Shown piece by piece: positions 1-8,009 of a stretch of 8,208 nt of DNA (position 1 is its first letter; every line of letters starts with the position of its first letter). Both the position numbers and the translations under genes were made by a program. The notes below the pieces were generated by a model that was not told the DNA's origin, made no database searches, and saw only the letters and a program-made list of their open reading frames with translations. Origin of the DNA: Paracoccaceae bacterium (GTDB lineage: Bacteria; Pseudomonadota; Alphaproteobacteria; Rhodobacterales; Rhodobacteraceae). Where the stretch lies: positions 1 to 8,208 of the forward strand of contig PWWF01000238.1 in assembly GCA_003561595.1 (NCBI GenBank), written 5' to 3'.

Positions 1-914
1 CCGCGCTGGAACGGCTGGTGCCCGTGGCGCTGAAGGAACTGGCCGTCGGGCGGCAGCGCTATGCGATGTTCACCGACCCCTCGGGCGGGATACTGGATGA
101 TCTGATGGTGGGGCGGCGCGATGATCACCTGTTTCTGGTGGTCAATGCCGCGCGCAAGGACCACGATATTGCCCATCTGCGCGCGGGCCTGCCGGAGATC
201 GAGGTGACCGAGGTGACCGACCGCGCGCTGCTGGCGCTGCAGGGGCCGGGGGCGTGCGACGCGCTGGCCGCGCTTCTGCCCGGTGTCGCGGCGATGCGCT
301 TCATGGATGTGGCCAGCCATGACTGGCAGGGCGCCGCGCTCTGGGTGTCGCGATCCGGCTATACGGGCGAGGACGGGTTCGAGATTTCGGTGCCCGAAGC
401 GCTGGCCGAGGAATTTGCGCAGGCCTTGCTGGCGCGGGACGGGGTGGCGCCCATCGGGCTGGGCGCGCGCGACTCGCTGCGGCTGGAGGCGGGGCTGTGC
501 CTGTATGGCAATGACATCGACACGGGCACCACACCGGTCGAGGCCGGGCTGCCCTGGGCGATCCAGAAAGTGCGGCGCAGGGGCGGCGCGCGGGAAGGGG
601 GCTTTCCCGGTGCCGATGTGATCCTGCACCAGCTTGAGAACGGGCCCGAGCGGCAGCGCGTGGGGCTATTGCCCGAGGGGCGCGCGCCGATGCGCGCAGG
701 CACAAATCTGTTCGCCGCCGAGGGCGATGACAGCCCTGTGGGGCAGATCACATCGGGCGGATTTGCGCCCAGTCTGGGGCGGCCGGTGGCGATGGGCTAT
801 CTGCCGACGGGGCTCTGTGCGCCCGACAGCCTGATCTGGGCCGAGTTGCGCGGGAAACGCTTGCCCGTGCGTGTGGGCCGGTTACCCTTTCGCCCGTCAA
901 CCTACTGCAAATGA
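1..914 (+). CDS. gcvT: Aminomethyltransferase, glycine cleavage T protein (5'-truncated by window edge)
   Basis: T protein takes the aminomethyl group from lipoylated H protein and passes the carbon to tetrahydrofolate, giving 5,10-methylene-THF and ammonia in the cytoplasm. The reading frame is already open at position 3 (residues [13 protein letters not shown]...), so the start codon and roughly the first 60-70 residues lie upstream; the GTG at 18 is internal. About 303 codons are visible against about 365-375 for the family. The folate-binding motif GGILDDLMV is at 84-110, with the conserved Asp pair at 96-101. [10 protein letters not shown], the [13 protein letters not shown] signature and the C-terminal barrel ([20 protein letters not shown]) follow in normal order. 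No frameshift is seen. The TGA stop overlaps a possible ATG of the next frame (ATGA at 911-914), and gcvH follows immediately, as expected for one operon. The identification rests on family motifs and the gcvH-gcvP context. Confidence 0.96.
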   Translation, partial: ALERLVPVALKELAVGRQRYAMFTDPSGGILDDLMVGRRDDHLFLVVNAARKDHDIAHLRAGLPEIEVTEVTDRALLALQGPGACDALAALLPGVAAMRFMDVASHDWQGAALWVSRSGYTGEDGFEISVPEALAEEFAQALLARDGVAPIGLGARDSLRLEAGLCLYGNDIDTGTTPVEAGLPWAIQKVRRRGGAREGGFPGADVILHQLENGPERQRVGLLPEGRAPMRAGTNLFAAEGDDSPVGQITSGGFAPSLGRPVAMGYLPTGLCAPDSLIWAELRGKRLPVRVGRLPFRPSTYCK

Positions 915-916
915 GG
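913..916 (+). promoter_or_regulatory. Ribosome binding site of gcvH
   Basis: GAGG lies six bases before the ATG at 923 and overlaps the gcvT stop codon. It favours the start at 923 over the in-frame ATG at 911, which would add four residues (MRHR) and has no such site at proper spacing. Overlap with the gcvT stop suggests ribosomes finishing gcvT can pass directly to gcvH. Confidence 0.6.
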
Positions 917-922
917 CACAGG

Positions 923-1282
923 ATGCGATTTACCGAAGAACATGAATGGCTGCGGCTCGATGGGGATGTCGTCGTGGTGGGCATCACGGAACATGCCGCC
1001 GAACAACTGGGCGATGTGGTCTTTGTCGAACTGCCCGATGTCGAGGCGATGGTCGCCAAGGGCGACGAGATCTGCGTGATCGAGTCGGTCAAGGCGGCAT
1101 CCGATATTCTGGCGCCGGTCGATGGCGAGATCGTCGAGGTGAATGAGGCGCTGGTCGATACGCCTGGGCTGGTGAATGACGACCCGCAGGGCGATGCCTG
1201 GTTCTTCAAGATGAAGATCGACGATACCAGCATCCTCGATGATTTCATGGGCGAGGATGATTACAAGGACTTCCTTGGCTGA
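923..1282 (+). CDS. gcvH: Glycine cleavage H protein (lipoyl carrier)
   Basis: H protein is the small soluble shuttle of the glycine cleavage system. Its lipoyl-lysine arm receives the aminomethyl group from P protein, presents it to T protein and is reoxidised by L protein. From the start at 923 the product is 119 residues, a normal family length, and begins [11 protein letters not shown], which is the typical GcvH N-terminus. The central fold shows [20 protein letters not shown], followed by the lipoylation motif [13 protein letters not shown], with the modified lysine at residue 57. The C-terminus (WFFKMKI...[13 protein letters not shown]) is also typical. An upstream in-frame ATG at 911 overlapping the gcvT stop is a possible alternative start, but the Shine-Dalgarno position and the family N-terminus favour 923. 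The gene sits between gcvT and gcvP in the same orientation. The stop is followed after 13 bases by a very strong inverted repeat. Confidence 0.97.
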   Translation: MRFTEEHEWLRLDGDVVVVGITEHAAEQLGDVVFVELPDVEAMVAKGDEICVIESVKAASDILAPVDGEIVEVNEALVDTPGLVNDDPQGDAWFFKMKIDDTSILDDFMGEDDYKDFLG

Positions 1283-1295
1283 GGCCCTGCCGCCC

Positions 1296-1360
1296 GCCGG
1301 GACAGCCGCCCCCGCGGCTGCCCACCCACCCACCCGCAGCGCGGGGGCGGCTGTCCCGGC
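1296..1360. repeat. Perfect 20-bp inverted repeat (strong hairpin) between gcvH and gcvP
   Basis: The arms 1296-1315 and 1341-1360 are exact reverse complements over 20 bp and almost entirely G/C. After a single bulged G at 1316, another five pairs form (1317-1321 with 1336-1340), leaving a 14-base C/A loop at 1322-1335. In the mRNA this would be a hairpin of about 25 pairs, starting 13 bases after the gcvH stop and ending 35 bases before the gcvP start. No U-run follows on either strand, so it is not a canonical intrinsic terminator. It could stabilise the upstream gcvTH transcript against 3' exonucleases, cause partial attenuation before gcvP, or be a dispersed palindromic repeat. The structure is seen directly; the role is inferred. 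Confidence 0.9.
1321..1335 (-). other. G-quadruplex motif in the hairpin loop
   Basis: The + strand reads CCCACCCACCCACCC, so the - strand reads GGGTGGGTGGGTGGG: four G-triplets with single-T loops. This is one of the most stable parallel quadruplex sequences known, and the C-rich strand has i-motif potential. It lies at the apex of the 1296-1360 inverted repeat and on the template strand for gcv transcription. The motif is certain from sequence; folding in the cell is inferred. Confidence 0.85.
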
Positions 1361-1380
1361 TGCCCGTTCCGCCATCTTCC

Positions 1381-1387
1381 GAAGGGG
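1381..1387 (+). promoter_or_regulatory. Ribosome binding site of gcvP
   Basis: GAAGGGG lies eight bases before the ATG at 1396. A nearer ATG at 1388 is followed in its frame by ATC TGA and cannot be the start, so the site supports the start at 1396. It lies outside the upstream hairpin and should remain accessible when that folds. Confidence 0.6.
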
Positions 1388-1395
1388 ATGATCTG

Positions 1396-4236
1396 ATGAC
1401 CGATATATCCGGCAGCTATAACCCGTATGATTTCGCCAACCGGCGTCATATCGGCCCCACGCCAGAGGAAATGGAGCAGATGCTGGCCGTGCTGGGCTGC
1501 GACAGTCTGGACCAGTTGATCGCGCAGACCATTCCCGCCGATCTGCGCCAATCCGACCCGCTGGGCTGGGCACCGCTATCCGAGGGCGCGCTTCTGGAGA
1601 AGCTGCGGGCTGTTGGCGACAAGAACCGCGTGCTGACCTCGTTGATCGGGCAGGGCTATTACGGCACCATCACGCCGCCCGCCATCCAGCGCAACATCTT
1701 CGAGAACCCGGCCTGGTACACGGCCTATACCCCGTATCAGCCCGAAATCGCCCAAGGGCGTCTGGAAGCGCTGCTGAATTTCCAGACCATGGTGGCCGAT
1801 CTGACCGGCCTGCCGGTCGCCAATGCCTCGCTTCTGGACGAATCCACTGCCTGCGCCGAGGCGATGGTCATGGCGCAGCGCGTCGCCAAATCCAAGGCGC
1901 GCGCCTTTTTCATCGATGCGCAGTGCCACCCCCAGAACATCGCCGTCATGCAGACCCGCGCCGCGCCCCTTGGCATAGAGGTGATCGTGGGCGACCCGGA
2001 GGATCTGCGCCCCGAAGAGGTGTTCGGCGCGATCTTTCAGTATCCCGGCACACAAGGCGATCTGCGCGATTTCACCGATACCATCGCCGCGTTGCATGAC
2101 GCCAGGGCCATCGCCATCATGGCGACCGACCTGCTGGCCCTGACCCTGATCCGCGAACCCGGTGCCATGGGCGCCGATATCGCCGTGGGCAGCGCGCAGC
2201 GTTTCGGCGTGCCGATGGGCTATGGCGGCCCGCATGCGGCCTTCATGTCCTGCCGCGACGCCTATAAACGCTCCATGCCCGGTCGGATTGTGGGGGTGAG
2301 CGTGGATGCGCGCGGCAACACCGCCTATCGGCTGAGCCTGCAGACCCGCGAGCAGCATATCCGCCGCGAGAAGGCCACCAGCAATGTCTGCACCGCGCAG
2401 GCGCTGCTGGCGGTGATGGCCTCGATGTATGCCGTGTTCCACGGCCCGCGCGGGCTGCGCGCGATTGCCGAGCGCGTGCATGGGCTGACCCAGCGGCTTT
2501 ACCGCGCGCTGCGCGCGGCTGGCGCGCAGGTTGAGGTCAAGGATTTCTTCGACACGATCACGGTCGAGGTCGGTGTGGGCCAGACCGGAATTCTGGCCGC
2601 CGCGCGGGCCGAGGGGCTGAATCTGCGCCGGATCGGGACCACGCATGTGGGCATCTCGCTGGATGAAACCTGCGATGAGCATGTGCTGATGCGCGTGCTG
2701 CGTGTCTTCGGCATCGAGGGCGCCGCGCCTCATCGGGGCGGCCCGGGCTTTGCCGAGGCATTCCGCAGGCAGAGCGATTACCTGACCCACCCGATCTTTC
2801 ACATGAACCGCGCCGAGACCGAAATGATGCGCTATATGCGCCGCCTGTCGGACCGTGATCTGGCGCTGGACCGCGCGATGATCCCGCTGGGTTCCTGCAC
2901 CATGAAGCTGAATGCCGCGGCCGAGATGATGCCGCTGAGCTGGCCGCAATTCGCCAACCTGCACCCTTTCGCCCCCGCCGATCAGGCCCAGGGCTATGCC
3001 GAGGCGATCCATGATCTGAAGGCCAAACTCTGCGAGATCACAGGCTATGACGCGATGTCGATGCAGCCCAATTCGGGTGCGCAGGGCGAATATGCGGGGC
3101 TGTTGACGATCCAGGCCTATCACCGCGCCCGCGGCGAGGGGCATCGCGATATCTGCCTGATCCCGATGTCGGCGCATGGCACCAACCCTGCCAGCGCGCA
3201 GATGTGCGGCATGAAGGTGGTTGTCGTGAAATCCAGCGCGAATGGCGATGTCGACCTGAGCGATTTCCGCGACAAGGCGGCGGCAGCGGGCGACCGGCTG
3301 GCGGCCTGCATGATCACCTACCCCAGCACGCATGGCGTGTTCGAGGAAACCGTGCGCGAGGTCTGCGCGATCACGCATGAGCATGGCGGGCAGGTTTATA
3401 TCGACGGGGCGAATCTGAATGCGATGGTCGGGCTGGTCAAACCCGGCGAAATCGGGGGCGATGTCAGCCACCTGAACCTGCACAAGACCTTTGCCATCCC
3501 GCATGGCGGGGGCGGGCCGGGCATGGGCCCCATTGGCGTGCGCGCGCATCTGGCCCCGTTTCTGCCCGGCCATCCCGAAACCGGCGGAGAGGAAGGGCCA
3601 GTTTCAGCGGCACCCTATGGGTCGGCATCCATCCTGCTGATTTCCTGGGCCTATTGTCTGATGATGGGGGGCGCGGGGCTGACCCAGGCAACGCGTGTGG
3701 CGATCCTGAACGCGAATTACATCGCGGCGCGGCTGCGCGGGGGCTACAACATCCTGTTCATGGGCAACAAGGGGCGCATCGCGCATGAGTGCATTCTGGA
3801 CACGCGCCCCTTCGCGCAGGCGGGCGTCACGGTCGATGACATCGCCAAGCGCCTGATCGACACCGGCTTCCATGCCCCGACCATGAGCTGGCCTGTCGCG
3901 GGCACGCTTATGGTCGAGCCCACTGAATCCGAGACCAAGGCAGAGATCGACCGTTTCGTCACCGCCCTGCTGGCCATCCGTGAGGAGATTGCCGCAGTGG
4001 AACGCGGTGAGGTCATGGTCGAGGGCAGCGCGCTGCGTCACGCACCGCACACGGTCGAGGATCTGGTGGCCGACTGGACCCGCCCCTATTCGCGCGAGTC
4101 AGGGTGTTTTCCGCCCGGCAGTTTCCGGGGGGACAAATACTGGCCCCCCGTAGGGCGTGTGGATAATGTCCATGGCGACCGGAACCTGATCTGCACCTGC
4201 CCGCCGGTCGAAAGCTACGCAGAGGCGGCCGAATAG
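1396..4236 (+). CDS. gcvP: Glycine dehydrogenase (decarboxylating), P protein, single-chain form
   Basis: P protein is the PLP enzyme that decarboxylates glycine and loads the remaining aminomethyl group onto the lipoyl arm of GcvH. The product is 946 residues, a normal length for the fused single-chain type (the N- and C-terminal halves are separate subunits in some bacteria). It starts [21 protein letters not shown], containing the usual RHIGP motif. The N-terminal half runs to about residue 440 and carries [20 protein letters not shown] from residue 264, the degenerate counterpart of the active site. The C-terminal half has [18 protein letters not shown] from 496, then [19 protein letters not shown], with the PLP-binding lysine at residue 697 and the glycine-rich loop after it. 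The C-terminus ([15 protein letters not shown]) is complete. A 113-bp gap with a strong hairpin separates it from gcvH, which may lower its output relative to H. No damage is seen. Confidence 0.98.
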   Translation: MTDISGSYNPYDFANRRHIGPTPEEMEQMLAVLGCDSLDQLIAQTIPADLRQSDPLGWAPLSEGALLEKLRAVGDKNRVLTSLIGQGYYGTITPPAIQRNIFENPAWYTAYTPYQPEIAQGRLEALLNFQTMVADLTGLPVANASLLDESTACAEAMVMAQRVAKSKARAFFIDAQCHPQNIAVMQTRAAPLGIEVIVGDPEDLRPEEVFGAIFQYPGTQGDLRDFTDTIAALHDARAIAIMATDLLALTLIREPGAMGADIAVGSAQRFGVPMGYGGPHAAFMSCRDAYKRSMPGRIVGVSVDARGNTAYRLSLQTREQHIRREKATSNVCTAQALLAVMASMYAVFHGPRGLRAIAERVHGLTQRLYRALRAAGAQVEVKDFFDTITVEVGVGQTGILAAARAEGLNLRRIGTTHVGISLDETCDEHVLMRVLRVFGIEGAAPHRGGPGFAEAFRRQSDYLTHPIFHMNRAETEMMRYMRRLSDRDLALDRAMIPLGSCTMKLNAAAEMMPLSWPQFANLHPFAPADQAQGYAEAIHDLKAKLCEITGYDAMSMQPNSGAQGEYAGLLTIQAYHRARGEGHRDICLIPMSAHGTNPASAQMCGMKVVVVKSSANGDVDLSDFRDKAAAAGDRLAACMITYPSTHGVFEETVREVCAITHEHGGQVYIDGANLNAMVGLVKPGEIGGDVSHLNLHKTFAIPHGGGGPGMGPIGVRAHLAPFLPGHPETGGEEGPVSAAPYGSASILLISWAYCLMMGGAGLTQATRVAILNANYIAARLRGGYNILFMGNKGRIAHECILDTRPFAQAGVTVDDIAKRLIDTGFHAPTMSWPVAGTLMVEPTESETKAEIDRFVTALLAIREEIAAVERGEVMVEGSALRHAPHTVEDLVADWTRPYSRESGCFPPGSFRGDKYWPPVGRVDNVHGDRNLICTCPPVESYAEAAE

Positions 4237-4581
4237 GGCATTGGCACGCGCAGTCTGCCCGGCGGCGCGGGGGGAATCCGGGGCAATGGACTCGCGCGGT
4301 TGAGATGTCCTTTGCTGCTTTTGCGCAATCAGCGTGCGTCTGGCCACATCCCCGGATCGCAGGCGGTCATGGGTGCTCAATCGATCACCCTCCGCCGACG
4401 TCAGAAGGAAAGTCGCAGTGGCGCGAAGATACTGACCGAAGTCACAAGCGTTCTTTGGGAAAATGTCATCACCCCATAGGGATGGCGTGCGCAGGGGTTT
4501 GCAAATGGGCCATCATTGGCCCGCTGCTGTGGGGCTCGACAGGCGCTCGCGTTGCGATCTCGCGGAATGTCGCGACGCCGG
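4237..4581. other. Convergent intergenic region, no supported gene
   Basis: These 345 bases separate the gcvP stop from the stop of the opposing flagellar gene. They look somewhat less GC-rich than the flanks, especially about 4300-4540. I see no tRNA, no insertion-sequence ends and no recognisable protein remnant. Weak secondary structure is present: an imperfect stem at 4256-4262 with 4278-4285, and a 6-bp hairpin at 4507-4522. Neither has a proper U-run. A possible start with a good Shine-Dalgarno sequence exists on the - strand (TTG at 4380), but its frame then runs antisense into the gcvP 3' end. Confidence 0.6.
4507..4522 (-). terminator. Weak hairpin downstream of the 817-codon gene, possible terminator
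   Basis: GGGCCA and TGGCCC form a perfect 6-bp stem with a 4-base loop, about 60 bases past the stop of the leftward flagellar gene. Read on the - strand the stem is followed by ATTTGC, so only three U residues follow. This is a poor intrinsic terminator, recorded only because no better candidate exists in the convergent gap. Confidence 0.2.
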
Positions 4582-7035
4582 TCAAGGGGATGGGTCGGAT
4601 GACAGTATCCCTTCCAGTCGTGCGCGCAGGGCGGCACTGTCATCCAATGCGCTCCGGCCCTGTTGCAAGAGCCCTCCTGCAGTTGGCTCAACACCAGAAC
4701 GCGTCAGCGCATCCTGCGATGCGGCCCCGAGGGCCAAATCGCCCATATCCGGTGGAGCGCTTGCTTGAGCCACCGACGGCAGAGCAAGTTCGTCACTTGC
4801 AGAGGCGTCGGAGGAATTGCTCGCGATGCCGTCAGCCAGATCAGCAGGCCGTTGATCTGCGAGGTCAGGGTCCGCGGGCAAGTCTACCCCGATCTCCATC
4901 TCCTCGGGACCGGTCGTGGCAGGCGCTGATGTTTGCGTCACCTCCGCCCCACCGCCCAACGGCTCGGGTCCGGACGGATCCGGCGCGGCGGTTTGGATCG
5001 TCCCCGAAGCATTCCCTGACCCTGTGAGGACTGTCTGCGCGCTCGCCGCTTCCGGATCTGCTGTGGTCTGGGCGGGCAGCTGCGCAATTCCTGCATCCGC
5101 TGCGCGCTCCATTCGTTGCTGGGCCGCGCGGGCGCGCTGCAGATCGTCTGGCGCGACCGCCCGGATCATGCCATTATCGGGAACGGTGTTGCTGGTCGGT
5201 TCCGCCGGTCCCACAACCGCCTCTTGCGGAGGGGGACGCCGCATCAGCGTGGCGTGATCGGCAAAGCCGAGGCGCCCCAACCGGTCAGCGAGCATATCAC
5301 GAAGGCTCGCGTCCTGCGGCCTGTCATCCCAGGGCGATTTCTCGAATATCAAGGTGACGAATTCGGTATCCGGGGCATCCAGAGCAAGACCCTTCAGCAG
5401 ATCGCTCCGGGCCTCAGTGCGTTGCCTGTCCTCCAGCCGCGGGGCTTCGCGGGCGAGCATGTCGCGGGCCTGTGCGAAGCTGCCATCGCGCAGCAATGCG
5501 CGCAGGGTCAGCCCGGTCAGAACCTGGCCCTGTTCCGACCCCCGCAATACCGGCAGACGGTCCTGCGCCAGGGCATGCAGATCCGGGCCGAGGGGCCGAT
5601 CTTGGCGGTCATGCCGTTCGAGCAGGAACAAAAGGGTTGCATCCGATGCCGCCGGGTCCAGCCCGGCCTCGATCTGCGCGGTATCATCACCCGCGCCGTC
5701 CAGATCGAGGGCGGCGCGCGCGAGTTCCAGCTCGGGCGTTGCGTGCTCTGCAACGCGGTCCATCGCGGCGCGGACGCGCTGTGCGACATCGCGCGCGCCG
5801 TGCTGTCTCAGGCGGGTGACCAGTTCCGCGCCAAGATGGATGCGCAGATGCGGTGGCAGGGCCTCAACAGCCTCGGCCAGGGCTTGGGCATCTGATGAGG
5901 AGATGGTTTCAGACGCGTCGGCCAGTTGCGCCCAGAGCGTGGCCATCGGGGTGCAGCCTTGCAGGGCAAGAACCGGCGCCGGATCGGTGGCGGGCACCAG
6001 ATCGGCCAGATAGCCGATCTGAGCGAGCAGCTCGGCCTCCGCCGAAGGGGGCGCAACCAACCGCGCGACCATGCGGGCCTCCGCGCCGAAGCCCAGATAG
6101 ATCAGGTGGCGTGCGTGATCCAGCATCGCTTGATGGTCCGGGCGGTCCAACTCGCCATAGAGTTCTGCCGGCAGGACCGTCGGTGCGGTGACATCATCTG
6201 GGAGCGCCAGTGCATCGGCCAGCGCGCAACGTTCCGCGCCGGTGACGCGGTCGGCCAACGAGAGTGCGTCGGAGCCGATGCCGATATGGGCGCGCGCATC
6301 TTCCGGGGCAGGGTCTGGCCCTGCATCCGTGCTTTCCGGAAGAGGGGCAGGGGGCTCGGTCGCACGCAACACTCTGGTTGAAATGGATGCGGCCAATGCC
6401 TGCCCGATCTCGGAGGTCAGTGCTGTGCGCGAGATGCTCTCAGAGCCGTCCTCGGCAGACGCTGGCGGATCGTGTTGCAATGCGTCGAAAGGCGTCAGGG
6501 TAAGGCTGGCCTGCTGCGGGGGCAGGTCGCGTCCACGCAAGGCTTGTGCCAGTCGCTGTCCCGCGCGGCGCGCCGTCTCTTGCGCTGTATCGGCGCGTAA
6601 GCCCGGTGGGCGTGCGGTGGGGCGGGTCTGCACGGTTGTCGCGCTCTCGCCCAGGATGTCGATGACGAGGAACTCGGGAATATCCTCGGCCGCGCGGACA
6701 GTGCAATCGCAGGCCAGGTCCAGAACCAGCGCATCGCCTTGCGACGTGGCGGCGCGCAGGCGTGTGCGGGGAATACGCGCGAAGGTCTGGCGCAGATCGA
6801 ACTGCAAGGGCGGGCCGGTAACAGTCAGGGTCGCGCGCCGCCCGTCCTGCCGGAACTGCCAGTAATTTTCCTCGGGCATCTGGATCACCAGACGCGTGAA
6901 ATCGGCATGCTCGCCACCGCGCACCGGCAGGGTTGTCTGGGCCGCCAGCGCGCCAGCGGTAATGATACACCATGCCACAATTGCGCAGAACCGCGCCGTC
7001 ATGCAGGGCCAGTCTGCGTGCGCGCCCCCGCTCAT
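4582..7035 (-). CDS. Large exported AMIN-like/helical-repeat protein, putative MotC-like flagellar motor accessory
   Basis: The family is not recognised with certainty. The 817-residue product starts at an ATG overlapping the motA stop (ATGA, 7032-7035), implying translational coupling. Residues 12-32 look like a signal peptide (MTARFCAIVAW... ending GALAA), so the mature protein is probably periplasmic; Met12 (codon 7000-7002) is an alternative start. Residues about 38-130 are beta-rich with an AMIN-like pattern (FTRLVIQMP... ATLTVTG... FLVIDILGE). Residues 131-250 are mostly Pro/Ala/Thr/Glu-rich linker. Residues about 255-600 are Ala/Leu-rich helices resembling TPR-type repeats. Residues 600-817 are low-complexity and acidic, ending in one short amphipathic helix. 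The mature part has four cysteines (109, 111, 270, 361). No N-terminal plug and anchor of MotB type and no OmpA-like domain are visible, so it is not MotB. MotE-like and MotA neighbours suggest the MotC role known from rhizobia: periplasmic stator support. Confidence 0.85.
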   Translation of the reverse strand: MSGGAHADWPCMTARFCAIVAWCIITAGALAAQTTLPVRGGEHADFTRLVIQMPEENYWQFRQDGRRATLTVTGPPLQFDLRQTFARIPRTRLRAATSQGDALVLDLACDCTVRAAEDIPEFLVIDILGESATTVQTRPTARPPGLRADTAQETARRAGQRLAQALRGRDLPPQQASLTLTPFDALQHDPPASAEDGSESISRTALTSEIGQALAASISTRVLRATEPPAPLPESTDAGPDPAPEDARAHIGIGSDALSLADRVTGAERCALADALALPDDVTAPTVLPAELYGELDRPDHQAMLDHARHLIYLGFGAEARMVARLVAPPSAEAELLAQIGYLADLVPATDPAPVLALQGCTPMATLWAQLADASETISSSDAQALAEAVEALPPHLRIHLGAELVTRLRQHGARDVAQRVRAAMDRVAEHATPELELARAALDLDGAGDDTAQIEAGLDPAASDATLLFLLERHDRQDRPLGPDLHALAQDRLPVLRGSEQGQVLTGLTLRALLRDGSFAQARDMLAREAPRLEDRQRTEARSDLLKGLALDAPDTEFVTLIFEKSPWDDRPQDASLRDMLADRLGRLGFADHATLMRRPPPQEAVVGPAEPTSNTVPDNGMIRAVAPDDLQRARAAQQRMERAADAGIAQLPAQTTADPEAASAQTVLTGSGNASGTIQTAAPDPSGPEPLGGGAEVTQTSAPATTGPEEMEIGVDLPADPDLADQRPADLADGIASNSSDASASDELALPSVAQASAPPDMGDLALGAASQDALTRSGVEPTAGGLLQQGRSALDDSAALRARLEGILSSDPSP

Positions 7036-7901
7036 GCGGCGCTTTTCTTCAGTTCGCGCAACGCACCTTCAAGGTCGCTGAATTCGGGCCGATGGTGATG
7101 GGGTGTGTTCTGGCGCCCGACCTCTATGCAGATATTGGCCGGGTGGGCCTGCAGGTTCGCGATCATCACTTCGCGCACAAGCTGGAAGAAATGATCATCC
7201 TCTTCGACAATGGCGCTCATCCGCCCTGCGATTGGGCCCACGAAACAATAGGCGAGAAAGACGCCCAGAAAGGTGCCGGTCAGCGCCCCGCCGATCATCT
7301 GCCCCAGAATATTCGGCGGCTCGTCAATCGCGCCCATGGTCTTGATGATCCCCAGCACGGCGGCCACGATCCCCAGCGCGGGCAGGGCGTCGGCGACCAC
7401 CTGAACGGCATGGCTGCTGTGCATCGCATGGTGTTTGCGCGCCTCCAGCCGTTTGTCGAGCACCTCTTCGACCTGATGGGGGTCATCGTAATTCATGGCG
7501 GCGGCACGCATTGTGTCGCAGATCAATTCGACCGCGTCATGATCGCCGAGGATTTTGGGGTAGCGCGTGAAGATGGCCGAGTCACTCGGGGCCTCGATAT
7601 GATCCTCGAGCGCGACCGGGTTCTGGCGGCCCAGCCAGATCAGTTCGAACAGCAGGCACAACAAGTCACGGTAATCCTCTGGCTGCCATTTCGGCCCCTT
7701 GAAGGCACGCATGATGTCGCGGCCTGTCGCCTTGATCACCCCGAGGCTGTTGGCGATGACGAAAGAGCCGAAGGCCGCGCCCCCGATCATTACCATTTCG
7801 AAGGGCAGCGCCTTGAGGATGATCCCCATGGTGCCCCCGGCGCCCAGATACCCCCCGAACACCATGATCAGAACAATTGCGATACCGGCGATGACAAACA
7901 C
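7032..7901 (-). CDS. motA: Flagellar motor stator protein MotA
   Basis: MotA with MotB forms the inner-membrane ion channel that drives flagellar rotation by pushing on FliG. From the GTG at 7901 the product is 289 residues, against 295 in E. coli. Four membrane segments are visible near residues 1-22, 34-55, 168-190 and 200-222. The cytoplasmic loop contains LLFELIWLGRQNPVALEDHIE; Arg92 and Glu99/Asp100 match the region of the E. coli FliG-contacting charges Arg90 and Glu98. The channel prolines are Pro174 (DALPALGIVAAVLGII) and Pro223 (FVGPIAG), corresponding to E. coli Pro173 and Pro222. The start MFVIAGIAIVL is the usual MotA N-terminus; an upstream in-frame TTG at 7925 would add eight polar residues and is less likely. 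The stop overlaps the next gene by four bases. The C-terminus carries a His-rich patch (NTPHHHRPEF). Confidence 0.96.
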   Translation of the reverse strand: MFVIAGIAIVLIMVFGGYLGAGGTMGIILKALPFEMVMIGGAAFGSFVIANSLGVIKATGRDIMRAFKGPKWQPEDYRDLLCLLFELIWLGRQNPVALEDHIEAPSDSAIFTRYPKILGDHDAVELICDTMRAAAMNYDDPHQVEEVLDKRLEARKHHAMHSSHAVQVVADALPALGIVAAVLGIIKTMGAIDEPPNILGQMIGGALTGTFLGVFLAYCFVGPIAGRMSAIVEEDDHFFQLVREVMIANLQAHPANICIEVGRQNTPHHHRPEFSDLEGALRELKKSAA

Positions 7902-7908
7902 GTGGTGA

Positions 7909-7914
7909 CCCCTC
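7909..7914 (-). promoter_or_regulatory. Ribosome binding site of motA, fixing its GTG start
   Basis: On the - strand GAGGGG lies seven bases before the GTG at 7901-7899. This ideal spacing, together with the family-typical N-terminus that follows, decides for GTG over the upstream TTG at 7925, which lies before the site. Confidence 0.75.
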
Positions 7915-8009
7915 AGATATTGCAAACTGCCCGGGAATCGGGCGCGACCGTCCCATTGGCGCCTTCATCCTTGCAGTGCGATGTTAACAAACGCCTTACG
8001 GTCGGCCCG

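Noticed and set aside
911..922. Upstream ATG start for gcvH overlapping the gcvT stop
   Set aside because: GAGG at 913-916 is correctly spaced only for the ATG at 923, and the family N-terminus (M-x-x-TEEHEW) begins there. The upstream start is not fully excluded.
1296..1360. Intrinsic transcription terminator after gcvH
   Set aside because: The stem is very strong but no T-run follows on either strand, and gcvP downstream belongs to the same pathway and orientation.
1576..3573. 665-codon open frame on the - strand opposite gcvP
   Set aside because: It lies wholly antisense to a clearly conserved, full-length gcvP. Its Arg/His/Ala-rich composition is typical of shadow frames in GC-rich DNA, and it has no recognisable domain.
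4305..5027. 240-codon + strand frame starting in the convergent gap
   Set aside because: Nearly two thirds is antisense to the 817-codon flagellar gene, composition is Arg/Pro/His-rich, there is no good ribosome binding site and no family resemblance.
4582..7035. MotB identity for the gene after motA
   Set aside because: There is a cleavable-looking signal peptide rather than a MotB anchor with channel aspartate, and no OmpA-like peptidoglycan-binding domain anywhere in the 817 residues.
7910..7925. Sigma-54 promoter before motA (GGGCAGTTTGCA-like sequence)
   Set aside because: The GG and GC elements are only about six to seven bases apart instead of the required ten.
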